64,000 bases of DNA from Streptomyces actuosus (lineage in GTDB: Bacteria; Actinomycetota; Actinomycetes; Streptomycetales; Streptomycetaceae): NCBI RefSeq assembly GCF_016921115.1, contig NZ_JAFFZS010000006.1, positions 1-64,000 of the forward strand, written 5' to 3'. A program made the position numbers and the translations under genes. Of the stretch, positions 40,821 to 50,297 are shown one piece after another. The notes under the pieces are model-generated. The model worked only from the letters and a program-made list of their open reading frames with translations. It was not told the DNA's origin and made no database searches. Each line of letters opens with the position of its first letter. Position 1 is the stretch's first letter.

Positions 40821-41768
40821 TCAGTGCGGGCGCACCGCGGTGTGCACCGTGTGCGCGGTGAGCACGAACACGTCCGGCCGGTGGTGCACGCTCTCCGGGG
40901 CGTCGGGGTCGAGGAGCACGTCGAGGGTGGCGCGGTCCTCGGTGTCGAGGCCGTCGCCGACGGTGTCGCGCAGACGGCCCAGCCAGGTCGCGGCGTAGGC
41001 GCGGGCCCGGTCGGTGGCGGGTGCGGGCAGGTCGAGCAGGAAGCTGCGGGTGCGGGTGTGCTTCAGGCCTGCGGCGGTGAGCAGTGCGGGCCAGTCCTCC
41101 CGCTCGGCGACGGTGCCGGGCAGTTCGGCGCGCATCTGCGCGAACCACTCCTCCTCCAGCACGTCCAGGCGTGCCTGGAGTCCCGGCCGTCCGATGCCGA
41201 TGTCGCGGGGAAGGAAGCGGGTGGGCAGGCCGCCCTCCATCAACGCCAGGGTGCCGTCGGGCGCGAGCCGTTCGGCGAACGCGGCCAGGGCGGCGCGCTG
41301 GTCGCCCAGGTGGTGCAGGCTGCGGCTGGCCCACAGCAGGTCGGCGGGGTAGTCCAGGTCGTCCAGGACCTCCGGCAGCTCGCCGGCCACGGTGGCGAAG
41401 CGGTCGGCGACGCCGGTGCGGGCGGCGCGCTCCCGGGCGCGCTCCAGCAGCGGCTCGGAGCCGTCCACGGCGACCACCCGGGCGCCGGGGAACGTCTCGG
41501 CGAACAGGCAGGAGATCACGCCGGGGCCGCTGCCCGCGTCGACGATCAGGCCCGGCTCGGTGACCTCCTTCCCCAGCCAGGCCAGGGCCCGCTCGTACAG
41601 GGGCGTGAACAGCTCGGCCTGCGATTCGAGGTGCGCGGCCATCTCCGCCCAGTCGATGTCGGTGCCGTGGGCGTCGTGGCCGTGGTGCCCGGGACCGTGG
41701 TGCCCGGGACCGTGACGATGGCCCTGCCCTGCCTGCTCTGCCTGGTGGCCTCGGTGGTCGTGCGCCAT
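40821..41768 (-). CDS. SAM-dependent methyltransferase with a His-rich N-terminus
   Basis: The product has 315 residues, start ATG at 41768 with GAGAGG upstream. Residues 1-35 contain about eleven histidines in Gly/His repeats (GHRHGPGHHGPGHHGHDAHG), a likely metal-binding tail. After a linker, residues 70-230 form a class I methyltransferase: motif I LIVDAGSGPGVISCLFA, the acidic motif VVAVDGSEPLL and post-I LLWASRSLHHLGD. The methyl acceptor is unknown. The next gene upstream on this strand (42130-42870) is also a methyltransferase, but a hairpin separates them. Confidence 0.85.
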   Translation of the reverse strand: MAHDHRGHQAEQAGQGHRHGPGHHGPGHHGHDAHGTDIDWAEMAAHLESQAELFTPLYERALAWLGKEVTEPGLIVDAGSGPGVISCLFAETFPGARVVAVDGSEPLLERARERAARTGVADRFATVAGELPEVLDDLDYPADLLWASRSLHHLGDQRAALAAFAERLAPDGTLALMEGGLPTRFLPRDIGIGRPGLQARLDVLEEEWFAQMRAELPGTVAEREDWPALLTAAGLKHTRTRSFLLDLPAPATDRARAYAATWLGRLRDTVGDGLDTEDRATLDVLLDPDAPESVHHRPDVFVLTAHTVHTAVRPH

Positions 41769-41903
41769 GGGGTCAGCCTCTCTTCCGGATGACACCAGCC
41801 TGCGCCGACGCACCGCGCGACGGCCACTGAAGTTGCGGGGACGGCAAAACAACCGTGGGCGCGGGACCGCGGCCACGGCCCGGACGACAGCCGACGCCGG
41901 GGT

Positions 41904-41945
41904 CCGCCGGGCCGGTCCCCCTCGGTGGGGAAACCGGCCCGGCGG
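41904..41945 (-). terminator. Strong hairpin downstream of the PCD-methyltransferase pair
   Basis: CCGCCGGGCCGGT (41904-41916) pairs exactly with ACCGGCCCGGCGG (41933-41945); the loop has a second short C/G stem. It lies in the 361-bp gap between two minus-strand genes and probably ends the operon starting at 43202. The rest of the gap shows no gene I recognise. Confidence 0.7.
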
Positions 41946-42129
41946 GCCTTGACCGCCCTACGGCAGTGCCGGATGGGCGTTCTCATCAGCTCCTGGAACT
42001 GGGCGGAGAACCAGTGCCCCGCCACCGGCGCGTTCGCCAGCGCCCCGGTCGGGTTGTTGCCGTTGCGCGCGTTGCCCTCACGCGCCGCGCACGGCTCCCG
42101 GCACACGCCTTGCCGCCCGCGGACACGGC

Positions 42130-42870
42130 TCAGGCCTTGCCGAACCCTCGCACGGTGAACACGGGTTCGGGGCGCGGGCGGTCCTGGTCGGGGAGGGCGG
42201 ACAGGCGGGCGGCGAACTCCTCGGCGAGAGGCTCGCCCGGCGGGAGGGTGACGAACCAGCCGCGCCGGAGGTCCGTGATGGCGCGCTGCGGGCTGCGGCC
42301 CTGCCCGTGGCCGGTGAAGCGGGCCCGTCCGGCCGCGGTGAGGCCGCGTTCGGCGGCGTAGGCCTCGACCAGCGCTGCGGCGTCCCGGGACGGGGTGGGC
42401 GGGCGGGCGGCGAGGACGGCGTCGATGTCGCTGCCGACGTTGTGCGAGGCGCCCTTGTCGACGGTCGTGACGTACACACCCCCGGGCCGCAGCACCCGGG
42501 CGCACTCGGCGACCACGGCCCGCGCGTCGGCGGGGTCGTCGACGAGGTGCAGCAGCCACACGGTCGTCACGGCGTCGAACACGCCGTCCGGGAACGGCAG
42601 CCGGCGGCTGTCGGCCCGGACGACCGCCCCGGGCAGCCGGGCCGCGGCGTGCCGGGTCATGGCCTCCGCCAGATCGGCGCCGGTCACCCGCAGCCCGGCC
42701 CTGGCCGCGGCGAGGCGCCTGGTGACGATACCGGTGCCGCAGGCCACGTCGAGCAGGCGGGTGGCGTGCGGGGGCACCAGGCTCAGCACGGCGTCGGCCG
42801 CCGCGATCGCCCTGGGCTCCCCGCCGCGCAGGGCGTCGTAGCGCTCGGCTTCCTTGTCGTAGTCCAGCAT
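42130..42870 (-). CDS. Class I SAM-dependent methyltransferase (UbiE/COQ5-like)
   Basis: The product has 246 residues. Motif I is LLDVACGTGIVTRRLA, followed by VTGADLAEAMTRHAAARLPG, and the post-motifs are FDAVTTVWLLHLVDD and ARVLRPGGVYVTTVD. The N-terminal YDKEAERYDALRGG is typical of this group. The start is ATG at 42870, only 26 bases after the pterin dehydratase gene, so both form one transcript. The acceptor is unknown. A link with pterin or aromatic metabolism is suggested by the partner but is not shown. Confidence 0.9.
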   Translation of the reverse strand: MLDYDKEAERYDALRGGEPRAIAAADAVLSLVPPHATRLLDVACGTGIVTRRLAAARAGLRVTGADLAEAMTRHAAARLPGAVVRADSRRLPFPDGVFDAVTTVWLLHLVDDPADARAVVAECARVLRPGGVYVTTVDKGASHNVGSDIDAVLAARPPTPSRDAAALVEAYAAERGLTAAGRARFTGHGQGRSPQRAITDLRRGWFVTLPPGEPLAEEFAARLSALPDQDRPRPEPVFTVRGFGKA

Positions 42871-42896
42871 GGGCGCTCCCCCCCCCGGACGCCGGA

Positions 42897-43202
42897 TCAG
42901 TGCGCGCCGTGCGTGGGGGCCAGTTCCTGGATGCGGCGCGCCAGCTCGACGTCGAGCCCGGTGACCCGGCCTCCGACGCTGTGCGTGTTCACCGCGACGG
43001 AGACGGTGTTGTAGCCGAGCGTGAGGTCGGAGTGGTGGTCGAGCTCCTCCTGGACCTGGGCGATGTGGATGACCAGTGCCGTCGCGGCGAAGTGGTTCGC
43101 GAGCCGGTAGGAGCGGACGAGGCGGTCGTCGTCGAGCGACCAGCCCGGCAGGTCCGCCAGCCGGTCCTCGATCTCCTTCTGCGACAGCGGTTCCACGGCC
43201 AT
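42897..43202 (-). CDS. 4a-hydroxytetrahydrobiopterin dehydratase (PCD/DCoH)
   Basis: The product has 101 residues, full length for the family, with GGGAG before the ATG at 43202. The active-site block HFAATALVIHIAQVQEELDH and then HSDLTLGYNTVSVAVNTHSV holds the conserved histidine triad. It dehydrates 4a-hydroxy-tetrahydropterin, the product of pterin-dependent aromatic amino-acid hydroxylases, or assists molybdopterin handling. No hydroxylase is nearby. It heads a two-gene operon with a methyltransferase. Confidence 0.9.
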   Translation of the reverse strand: MAVEPLSQKEIEDRLADLPGWSLDDDRLVRSYRLANHFAATALVIHIAQVQEELDHHSDLTLGYNTVSVAVNTHSVGGRVTGLDVELARRIQELAPTHGAH

Positions 43203-43442
43203 GGCCCGGCTCCCTTCGACAGCGGCTCGCACCCGTCCAGCCTGCCACAGGGGGGCGGTCGGGGCCCTCGGCGCGTTCCGGCCGTACGGGTGGCGGAAAG
43301 CGGCCCCCGCGCCGGGCGCCGATGACGGACCGCGCGCCCCCTCGTGTGCGGGCCGTCCGGGTACGCCGACGGGGTCCGGGCCGCCCGGGGCCCGCCCGGC
43401 CGGGCTCGATGACGGGGCCGGCCTTCGACTACGGTCGGCCGT

Positions 43443-44282
43443 ATGGCCTTTGTCGCGTCCCGTGCCGCCGCGTCCCCCTCCGCCCCCGCCGAGCAGGGCG
43501 TCGGTCCGCTGCTGCGGGCATGGCGGGAGCGGCGACGGGTCAGTCAGCTGGAACTGGCGCTGCGCGCCGACTCCTCCGCCCGGCACATCAGCTTCGTCGA
43601 GACGGGCCGCTCACGGCCCAGCGAGGAGATGGTGCTGCGACTCGCCGAGCACCTCCAGGTCCCGGTGCGGGAGCGCAACGCGCTGCTGCTGGCGGCGGGT
43701 TACGCCCCGCGCTACCCGGAGACCCCGCTGGACGACCCGGCGCTGGGGGCGGTCCGGGCGGGCCTGGAACGGCTGATCGGAGGCTACGAGCCGTACCCGG
43801 CGCTGGTGGTGGACGCCTTCTACGACGTGCGGGTGGCCAATCGGGGCATCGGCATGCTCCTCGAAGGGATCCCCGAGCCGCTGCTCGCGCCGCCGCTGAA
43901 CGCGATGCGGCTGACCCTGCACCCCCAGGGCATGGCACCGCGCATCCGGAACCTGCGCGCCTGGCGCGGGCACCTGCTGGAGCAGATGGAGCGACAGATC
44001 GCCCTGCACCGGTCGCCGCGGCTGCGGGCACTGTACGAGGAGGTGGGGGCGTATCCGGTGCCGGAGGACGCGCCGGAGGCCGGGGCGGCGGGCGGCGGAC
44101 CGCCGAGTCCCCACTTCGCGCTGCCGCTGCTGATCGAGCACCGGGGGCGGGTGCTGTCGTTCGTCTCGTCGATCGCGACGTTCAACACGCCGATGGACGT
44201 CACCGTCGCCGAACTGGCCGTCGAGACGTTCCTGCCGGCCGACGCGGCGACCGCCGAGTACCTGCACGCGGCGATGTCCTGA
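43443..44282 (+). CDS. XRE regulator with MmyB-type ligand-binding domain
   Basis: The product has 279 residues. Residues 20-85 are a Cro/CI helix-turn-helix (LRAWRERRRVSQLELALRAD and then HISFVETGRSRPSEEMVLRLAEHL). Residues 105-275 form the MmyB-like domain: GYEPYPALVVDAFYDVRVAN, LEGIPEPLLAPPLNAMRL and HRGRVLSFVSSIATFNTPMD. This domain is PAS-like, has been seen to bind fatty acids, and often regulates adjacent oxidoreductase genes. Here the adjacent genes are the divergent PCD-methyltransferase operon, which starts 240 bp away and is a likely target. Confidence 0.9.
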   Translation: MAFVASRAAASPSAPAEQGVGPLLRAWRERRRVSQLELALRADSSARHISFVETGRSRPSEEMVLRLAEHLQVPVRERNALLLAAGYAPRYPETPLDDPALGAVRAGLERLIGGYEPYPALVVDAFYDVRVANRGIGMLLEGIPEPLLAPPLNAMRLTLHPQGMAPRIRNLRAWRGHLLEQMERQIALHRSPRLRALYEEVGAYPVPEDAPEAGAAGGGPPSPHFALPLLIEHRGRVLSFVSSIATFNTPMDVTVAELAVETFLPADAATAEYLHAAMS

Positions 44283-44637
44283 CGGCGGCCGCGCAGGCGG
44301 CGAACCGGAGTGCCGCGAGAGCCGGCCGTGACGGCCACCCGCGCTGCGCCCGTACCGGGCCCGTCGTGGTGGGCGCGAGCCGGACGGCCGGGCGAGGACG
44401 CTCGACGCGGTGCGGTGCCGGCGAGTTGCCGGTTCCCGGGCCGGAGCACGCCGGCCGGAAAACCGCCGGTCCGCGATCCCGGCACCCGCCCGGGAGGGTC
44501 GGTCACCCCTGAGGTCATGGGTGTTGAGGAGACTCCGAGTGGTGAGCGCCTCACCCGGGGGCCTGTGAGATGTGTGCCGGAGCGTGACAGACTGCTCGCG
44601 TGGTTCGGCTGCCAGGGCGCTGAGAGGGAGACGTGGC
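44283..44637 (+). other. Intergenic region upstream of the DUF5753 regulator
   Basis: 355 bp with no supported gene. It should hold the promoter of the XRE-DUF574 pair. Short inverted repeats are present but none is clearly an operator. Confidence 0.4.
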
Positions 44638-45501
44638 GTGAGTGAGCGGCGGCCCGCGCCGACCGTGGGCCAGGTGGTGCTCGGCAAGCGATTGCAGGAA
44701 CTGCGCGAGGAGGCCGGGCTGCGGCGCGAGGAGGCCGCGCAGATCCTCCGGGTGGCCCCGGCGACCGTACGGCGCATGGAGACCGCGGAGGTCGCGCTGA
44801 AGGTGCCGTACGTGCAGGTGCTGCTGGAGGCGTACGGCGTGTCCGCACAGGAGGCCTCGGCCTTCGTCGATCTCGTCGAGGAGGCCAACCGCCCCGGCTG
44901 GTGGCAGCGTTTCCACGACGTGATGCCGGACTGGTTCAGCCTGTTCGTCAGCCTGGAGGGCGCTGCACGGATGATGCGCTCCTACGAGCCGCACTTCGTG
45001 CCCGGGCTGCTGCAGACGGAGGCGTACGCGCGGGCCGTGCTGGAGACGGGCACGATCGGGCGGACGACGCCGGAGACCATGGAACGGCACGTGTGCCTGC
45101 GCATGGAGCGGCAGCGGCTGCTGGAGCGCGCGGACGCCCCCCACCTGTGGGTGATCATGGACGAGACGGTGCTGCTGCGCCCGGTGAGCGTCCACTCCGG
45201 GGTGATGCGCGAGCAGTTGGACAAGCTGCTGGAGTTCGCCGAGCGGGACCGGGTGACCCTGCAGGTCGCCGAGTTCGCCGCGGGCCCCCATCCGGGCACG
45301 TACGCCCCGTTCTCCCTGTTCCGCTTCGCCGAGCCGGAGCTGCCGGACCTGGTGGTCACCGAGTACCTCACGGGCGCGCTGTACCTGGACTCCCGGCACG
45401 AGGTCTCGGCGCACCTGGAGGTCCTCGACCACCTCACCACGCACGCCGCCTCCGCACACCGCACGAAGAAGATCCTGAGCGACTACCGCCGGACGTTCTG
45501 A
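44638..45501 (+). CDS. XRE-family regulator with DUF5753 domain
   Basis: The product has 287 residues from the GTG at 44638 (GGGAG upstream). Residues 12-75 form the helix-turn-helix (LGKRLQELREEAGLRREEAA, then RVAPATVRRMETAEVALK). The C-terminal DUF5753 domain shows its hallmarks: YEPHFVPGLLQTEAYARAVL, RMERQRLLER and LWVIMDETVLLRPV. These regulators are greatly expanded in Streptomyces, often beside a small DUF397 protein and a DUF574 methyltransferase. Here the methyltransferase is present 22 bases downstream, but no DUF397 gene is seen. Confidence 0.93.
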   Translation: MSERRPAPTVGQVVLGKRLQELREEAGLRREEAAQILRVAPATVRRMETAEVALKVPYVQVLLEAYGVSAQEASAFVDLVEEANRPGWWQRFHDVMPDWFSLFVSLEGAARMMRSYEPHFVPGLLQTEAYARAVLETGTIGRTTPETMERHVCLRMERQRLLERADAPHLWVIMDETVLLRPVSVHSGVMREQLDKLLEFAERDRVTLQVAEFAAGPHPGTYAPFSLFRFAEPELPDLVVTEYLTGALYLDSRHEVSAHLEVLDHLTTHAASAHRTKKILSDYRRTF

Positions 45502-45523
45502 CCGACCGAGGAGAGCACCCCGC

Positions 45524-46339
45524 ATGACCGGTTCCCAGGCCGACCCCCTCCGCATCGACGCCGGCCGGCCGCATCCGGCCCGGGTGTACGACTGGTGGCT
45601 GGGCGGCAAGGACAACTACCCCGTCGACGAGGAGCTGGCGCGGCGCATCCTCGCCGTGGACGGCACCGCGGTGCGCGGGGCGCGCGCCAACCGCCGCTTC
45701 ATGCACCGGGCGGTGCGCACGGTCGCCGAGGCGGGTGTGCGCCAGTTCCTGGACATCGGTACGGGCATTCCCACCGAGCCCAACCTGCATCAGGTCGCAC
45801 AGCAGGTGGCCGCGGAGGCGCGGGTGGTCTACGCGGACAACGACCCTCTCGTGCTGCGGCACGCCGAGGCCCTGCTGCACTCCGCGCCCGAGGGTGCCAC
45901 GCACTACGTGCACGCCGACGTCCGCGACGTCGACGCCCTCCTGACCCGGGCCGAGGAGGTCCTGGACCTGGCCCGGCCGGTGGCACTGTCGCTGGTCGCC
46001 CTGACCCACTACCTGGACGACGATCCCGAGGGCGACGACGTGTACGGCCTGCTGGGCCGCTACGTCGCCGCGCTGGCCCCCGGCAGCCACGTGATCCTGT
46101 CGCAGGTCACCGCGGACCTCAACCCGGAGGCCGTGCAGCGGGCCGCGGAGCACTTCCGGCGCAGCGGCACCCCCTTCCACCCGCGGTCGGTCACCGCGTT
46201 CGGGCGCTTCTTCGACGGTCTGGAGCTGCTCGGTCCCGGCGTGATCCCGGTGACCGGCTGGCGGCCCGGCCCGGAGGACGTCGACGCGCAGGCGGAGGGC
46301 GTCGTACCGGTCTACGCGGGCGTCGCCCGCAAGCCCTGA
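45524..46339 (+). CDS. SAM-dependent methyltransferase, DUF574 family
   Basis: The product has 271 residues. The N-terminal ARVYDWWLGGKDNYPVDEEL and then RRILAVDGTAVRGARANRRF are the DUF574 (PF04672) signature. The SAM site is QFLDIGTGIPTEPNLHQVAQ, with VVYADNDPLVLRHAEALL as the acidic loop. The C-terminal end TGWRPGPEDVDAQAEGV and then YAGVARKP is typical. The acceptor is unknown for the family. It is co-transcribed with the DUF5753 regulator; a GAGGAG site lies in the 22-bp gap. Confidence 0.92.
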   Translation: MTGSQADPLRIDAGRPHPARVYDWWLGGKDNYPVDEELARRILAVDGTAVRGARANRRFMHRAVRTVAEAGVRQFLDIGTGIPTEPNLHQVAQQVAAEARVVYADNDPLVLRHAEALLHSAPEGATHYVHADVRDVDALLTRAEEVLDLARPVALSLVALTHYLDDDPEGDDVYGLLGRYVAALAPGSHVILSQVTADLNPEAVQRAAEHFRRSGTPFHPRSVTAFGRFFDGLELLGPGVIPVTGWRPGPEDVDAQAEGVVPVYAGVARKP

Positions 46340-46446
46340 CGGCATCGCCCCGCCGGACTTCCCCGCACGGCCGAACCGGGCGCACGCCGGATCCCGTCGC
46401 GTCGCGGACCCGGGGGGCGCAGCACCCTGCCGCGACGGCGGAATCG

Positions 46447-46502
46447 CCCCCGTGGTCGGCCGGGCGTTCCCGCACGGCCGACCCACCGGGCCCCCACGGG
46501 GG
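46447..46502 (+). terminator. Nested hairpin downstream of the DUF574 methyltransferase
   Basis: CCCCCGTGG (46447-46455) pairs with CCACGGGGG (46494-46502), and inside GTCGGCCG pairs with CGGCCGAC. It lies about 110 bp after the methyltransferase stop. The remaining sequence from 46340 to 46843 shows no gene. TAGGGT near 46612 could be a -10 element, 230 bp before narJ. Confidence 0.65.
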
Positions 46503-46843
46503 AACCCGGCTTCCGCGGCGGGCTTCCCCGCTCGGCGCCCCGGGCGTCTCCGCGCCGGACACCCCGTTCGGGTGCGCTGAACGAGTGCGGTGCGCGGCAC
46601 CGCCCTAGGGTCTGTTGCGGACGTCCCGTCGTCCCGCGGGAGGACGGTCACGCGGCGTGCGGTGCGTGCCATCGCAGGGCGCGGGGCCCCTCGTACCGGA
46701 CGCGGGAGGCCGGTCACCGCCACGCGGCACACGCGGTTTGCCGCTCGGGCCCCACCGGGCGCGGGGAGTGCGTGCAGGGCGTCCGCCGCGTCGCCGGTGA
46801 CCGGCCACGACCCGGTCTAAGCCGATCCGGAGGAGGCTCCGCG

Positions 46844-47338
46844 ATGCCCTCGGACGCCGTGCTGTACCAGGCTGCCGCCCTGTGCCTGACCTACCCCGAC
46901 GAGGGCTTCCGGGCCCGGCTTCCGCTGCTGCGCGAAGCCGCGCCGCAGTTGCGGGAGTTCGCCGACCACGCGGCTTTGACCCCGCTGCAGGAGCTGGCCG
47001 CGCACTACGTGCAGGTCTTCGGCCTCGGCAACCGGCACCGTCTGTACCTGAGCTCGCGGTGCGACGGGGACGTGCGGGTGCGCGGAAGGTCGCTGGCGCG
47101 CTTCAAGGAGCTCTACCGCGCCCACGGTCTGGAGTTCACCGGGGAGGAGCTTCCCGACTTCCTGCCGGCGGTGCTGGAGTTCACCGCCCGCACCGGCGAC
47201 ACCGGCCTGCTCACCGAGTACCGCGACGACCTGGAGAAGCTGCGCTCCGGGCTCGCCGAGTACGGCACACCGTACGCGGCCGTCCTGGACGCCGTGTGCG
47301 CGGTCGTGCCGACCTCGCACACGCGTGACCCCGGTTGA
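46844..47338 (+). CDS. Orphan NarJ-family molybdoenzyme chaperone
   Basis: The product has 164 residues with a strong AGGAGG site. It is a TorD/NarJ-family protein: YQAAALCLTYPDEGFRARLP, QELAAHYVQVFGLGNRHRLY and TGEELPDFLPAVLEFTARTG match the NarJ core. It is about 90 residues shorter than the NarJ at 10219 because it lacks the N-terminal extension and the tail. No molybdoenzyme catalytic subunit is adjacent. It is convergent with dnaK2, 21 bp away. It may serve the narGHI here in trans or another molybdoenzyme elsewhere, as NarW does in E. coli. Confidence 0.88.
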   Translation: MPSDAVLYQAAALCLTYPDEGFRARLPLLREAAPQLREFADHAALTPLQELAAHYVQVFGLGNRHRLYLSSRCDGDVRVRGRSLARFKELYRAHGLEFTGEELPDFLPAVLEFTARTGDTGLLTEYRDDLEKLRSGLAEYGTPYAAVLDAVCAVVPTSHTRDPG

Positions 47339-47359
47339 CGGCGCCGCCTCGGGGCTCCC

Positions 47360-49207
<1,848 letters not shown>

Positions 49208-49418
49208 CGCCGTCCCCTTCCGTCGAGGCGCTGCCTCCACCCCTCCAGCACAGAACGCGGGCAGGTGGTTGTCAATGCCGCCCTCGGTGTCGGGGCCGTG
49301 CGGCACGGGGAGCGACGGCACGGAGCCGGCCGGATGCGGTGCGTGCGCGGGCGGGCGGGCTGGGTTCCGCGGGGTGCCGGGGCGCCGGGGCCGGGAGGTG
49401 GCGCAGGGCCGGGCAGGC

Positions 49419-49456
49419 GCGCGGACCGGCTCCCGCTCCCGGGCGCCGGTCCGCGC
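49419..49456 (-). terminator. Terminator hairpin downstream of the OsmC gene
   Basis: GCGCGGACCGGC (49419-49430) pairs exactly with GCCGGTCCGCGC (49445-49456). It begins ten bases after the osmC stop codon. Confidence 0.75.
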
Positions 49457-49465
49457 GGTGCGTGC

Positions 49466-49894
49466 TCAGGCGAGCTTCGCCGACAGGGTGATCGGCACGG
49501 CCTTCAGCGCCTGGCTGACCGGGCAGTTGGCCTTCGCGTCCTCGGCGGCGGCGACGAACGCGTCGTTGTCGATGCCGGGAACGGTGCCCTCGACGGAGAG
49601 GTGGACGCCGGTGATGCCCTCCCCCGGCTGGAAGGTGACGTCGGCCGAGGTGACGAGCTTGGTGGGCGCGGTGCCGGCCTTGGCGAGGATGTTGGAGAAG
49701 GCCATGGAGAAGCAGCTGGAGTGGGCCGCCGCGATCAGTTCCTCGGGGCTGGTCCTGCCGTTCGGCTCCTCGGCGCGAGAGGGCCACGACACGGGCTGCT
49801 TGTCGATCGCGCCGGAGGAGTCGAAGGTGACGACGCCGCTGCCCTGGAGCAGGTTGCCTTCCCAGACGGTGTGTGCGGAGCGCGTGGTAGCCAC
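49466..49894 (-). CDS. osmC: OsmC-family peroxiredoxin
   Basis: The product has 142 residues from the GTG at 49894 with AAAGGA upstream. OsmC reduces organic hydroperoxides using two cysteines. The first is in AAAHSSCFSMAFSNIL and the second in AEDAKANCPVSQALKAV, both with the usual context, and the N-terminal region carries the SRAEEPNGRTSPEELIAAA loop. It is a stress-related, probably monocistronic gene upstream of dnaK2 on the same strand; the hairpin between argues for separate transcription. Confidence 0.92.
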   Translation of the reverse strand: MATTRSAHTVWEGNLLQGSGVVTFDSSGAIDKQPVSWPSRAEEPNGRTSPEELIAAAHSSCFSMAFSNILAKAGTAPTKLVTSADVTFQPGEGITGVHLSVEGTVPGIDNDAFVAAAEDAKANCPVSQALKAVPITLSAKLA

Positions 49895-50297
49895 GGTAGA
49901 TCCTTTCGCGTGTGGTCCCGTGTCCGGGATTCCTGCCCCCATCCGATCACATTCCGGCGCGGCACACCCGGAAGAACGGCCCGGGGGCGGGGAACGGCGT
50001 ACGTGGGGCCGGGACGGGCGCAACACGGCGACAACAAGGCGGCTCCCTGCGGGTGTTGAGGCGGCGGATCCCGGCCGGTGTCGGGTGCCGCCGGCGGGCC
50101 TGCTCGCCGTCCGGACGCCGCGGCCCCTCCGGCACGGCACCGGCTGTGCCGGCCGGCCCGCGGTGGACGGTTCGCGGTGCCGTGGGAGGTGCCGGGGGTG
50201 CCGAGCCGCCGAGGGCGCCCGGGGTGGTGGCGCCCTGCGGGTCCGGGGGCCTGTGCACCGTCGTCCGTGCCCCGGGGCGGGCCCGAGCCGCATCCCG
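49895..50297. other. Intergenic region without a gene
   Basis: About 400 bp between two minus-strand genes. No open frame has a ribosome binding site or a recognisable product. The promoter of the OsmC gene should lie in the first 100 bp. Confidence 0.45.
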
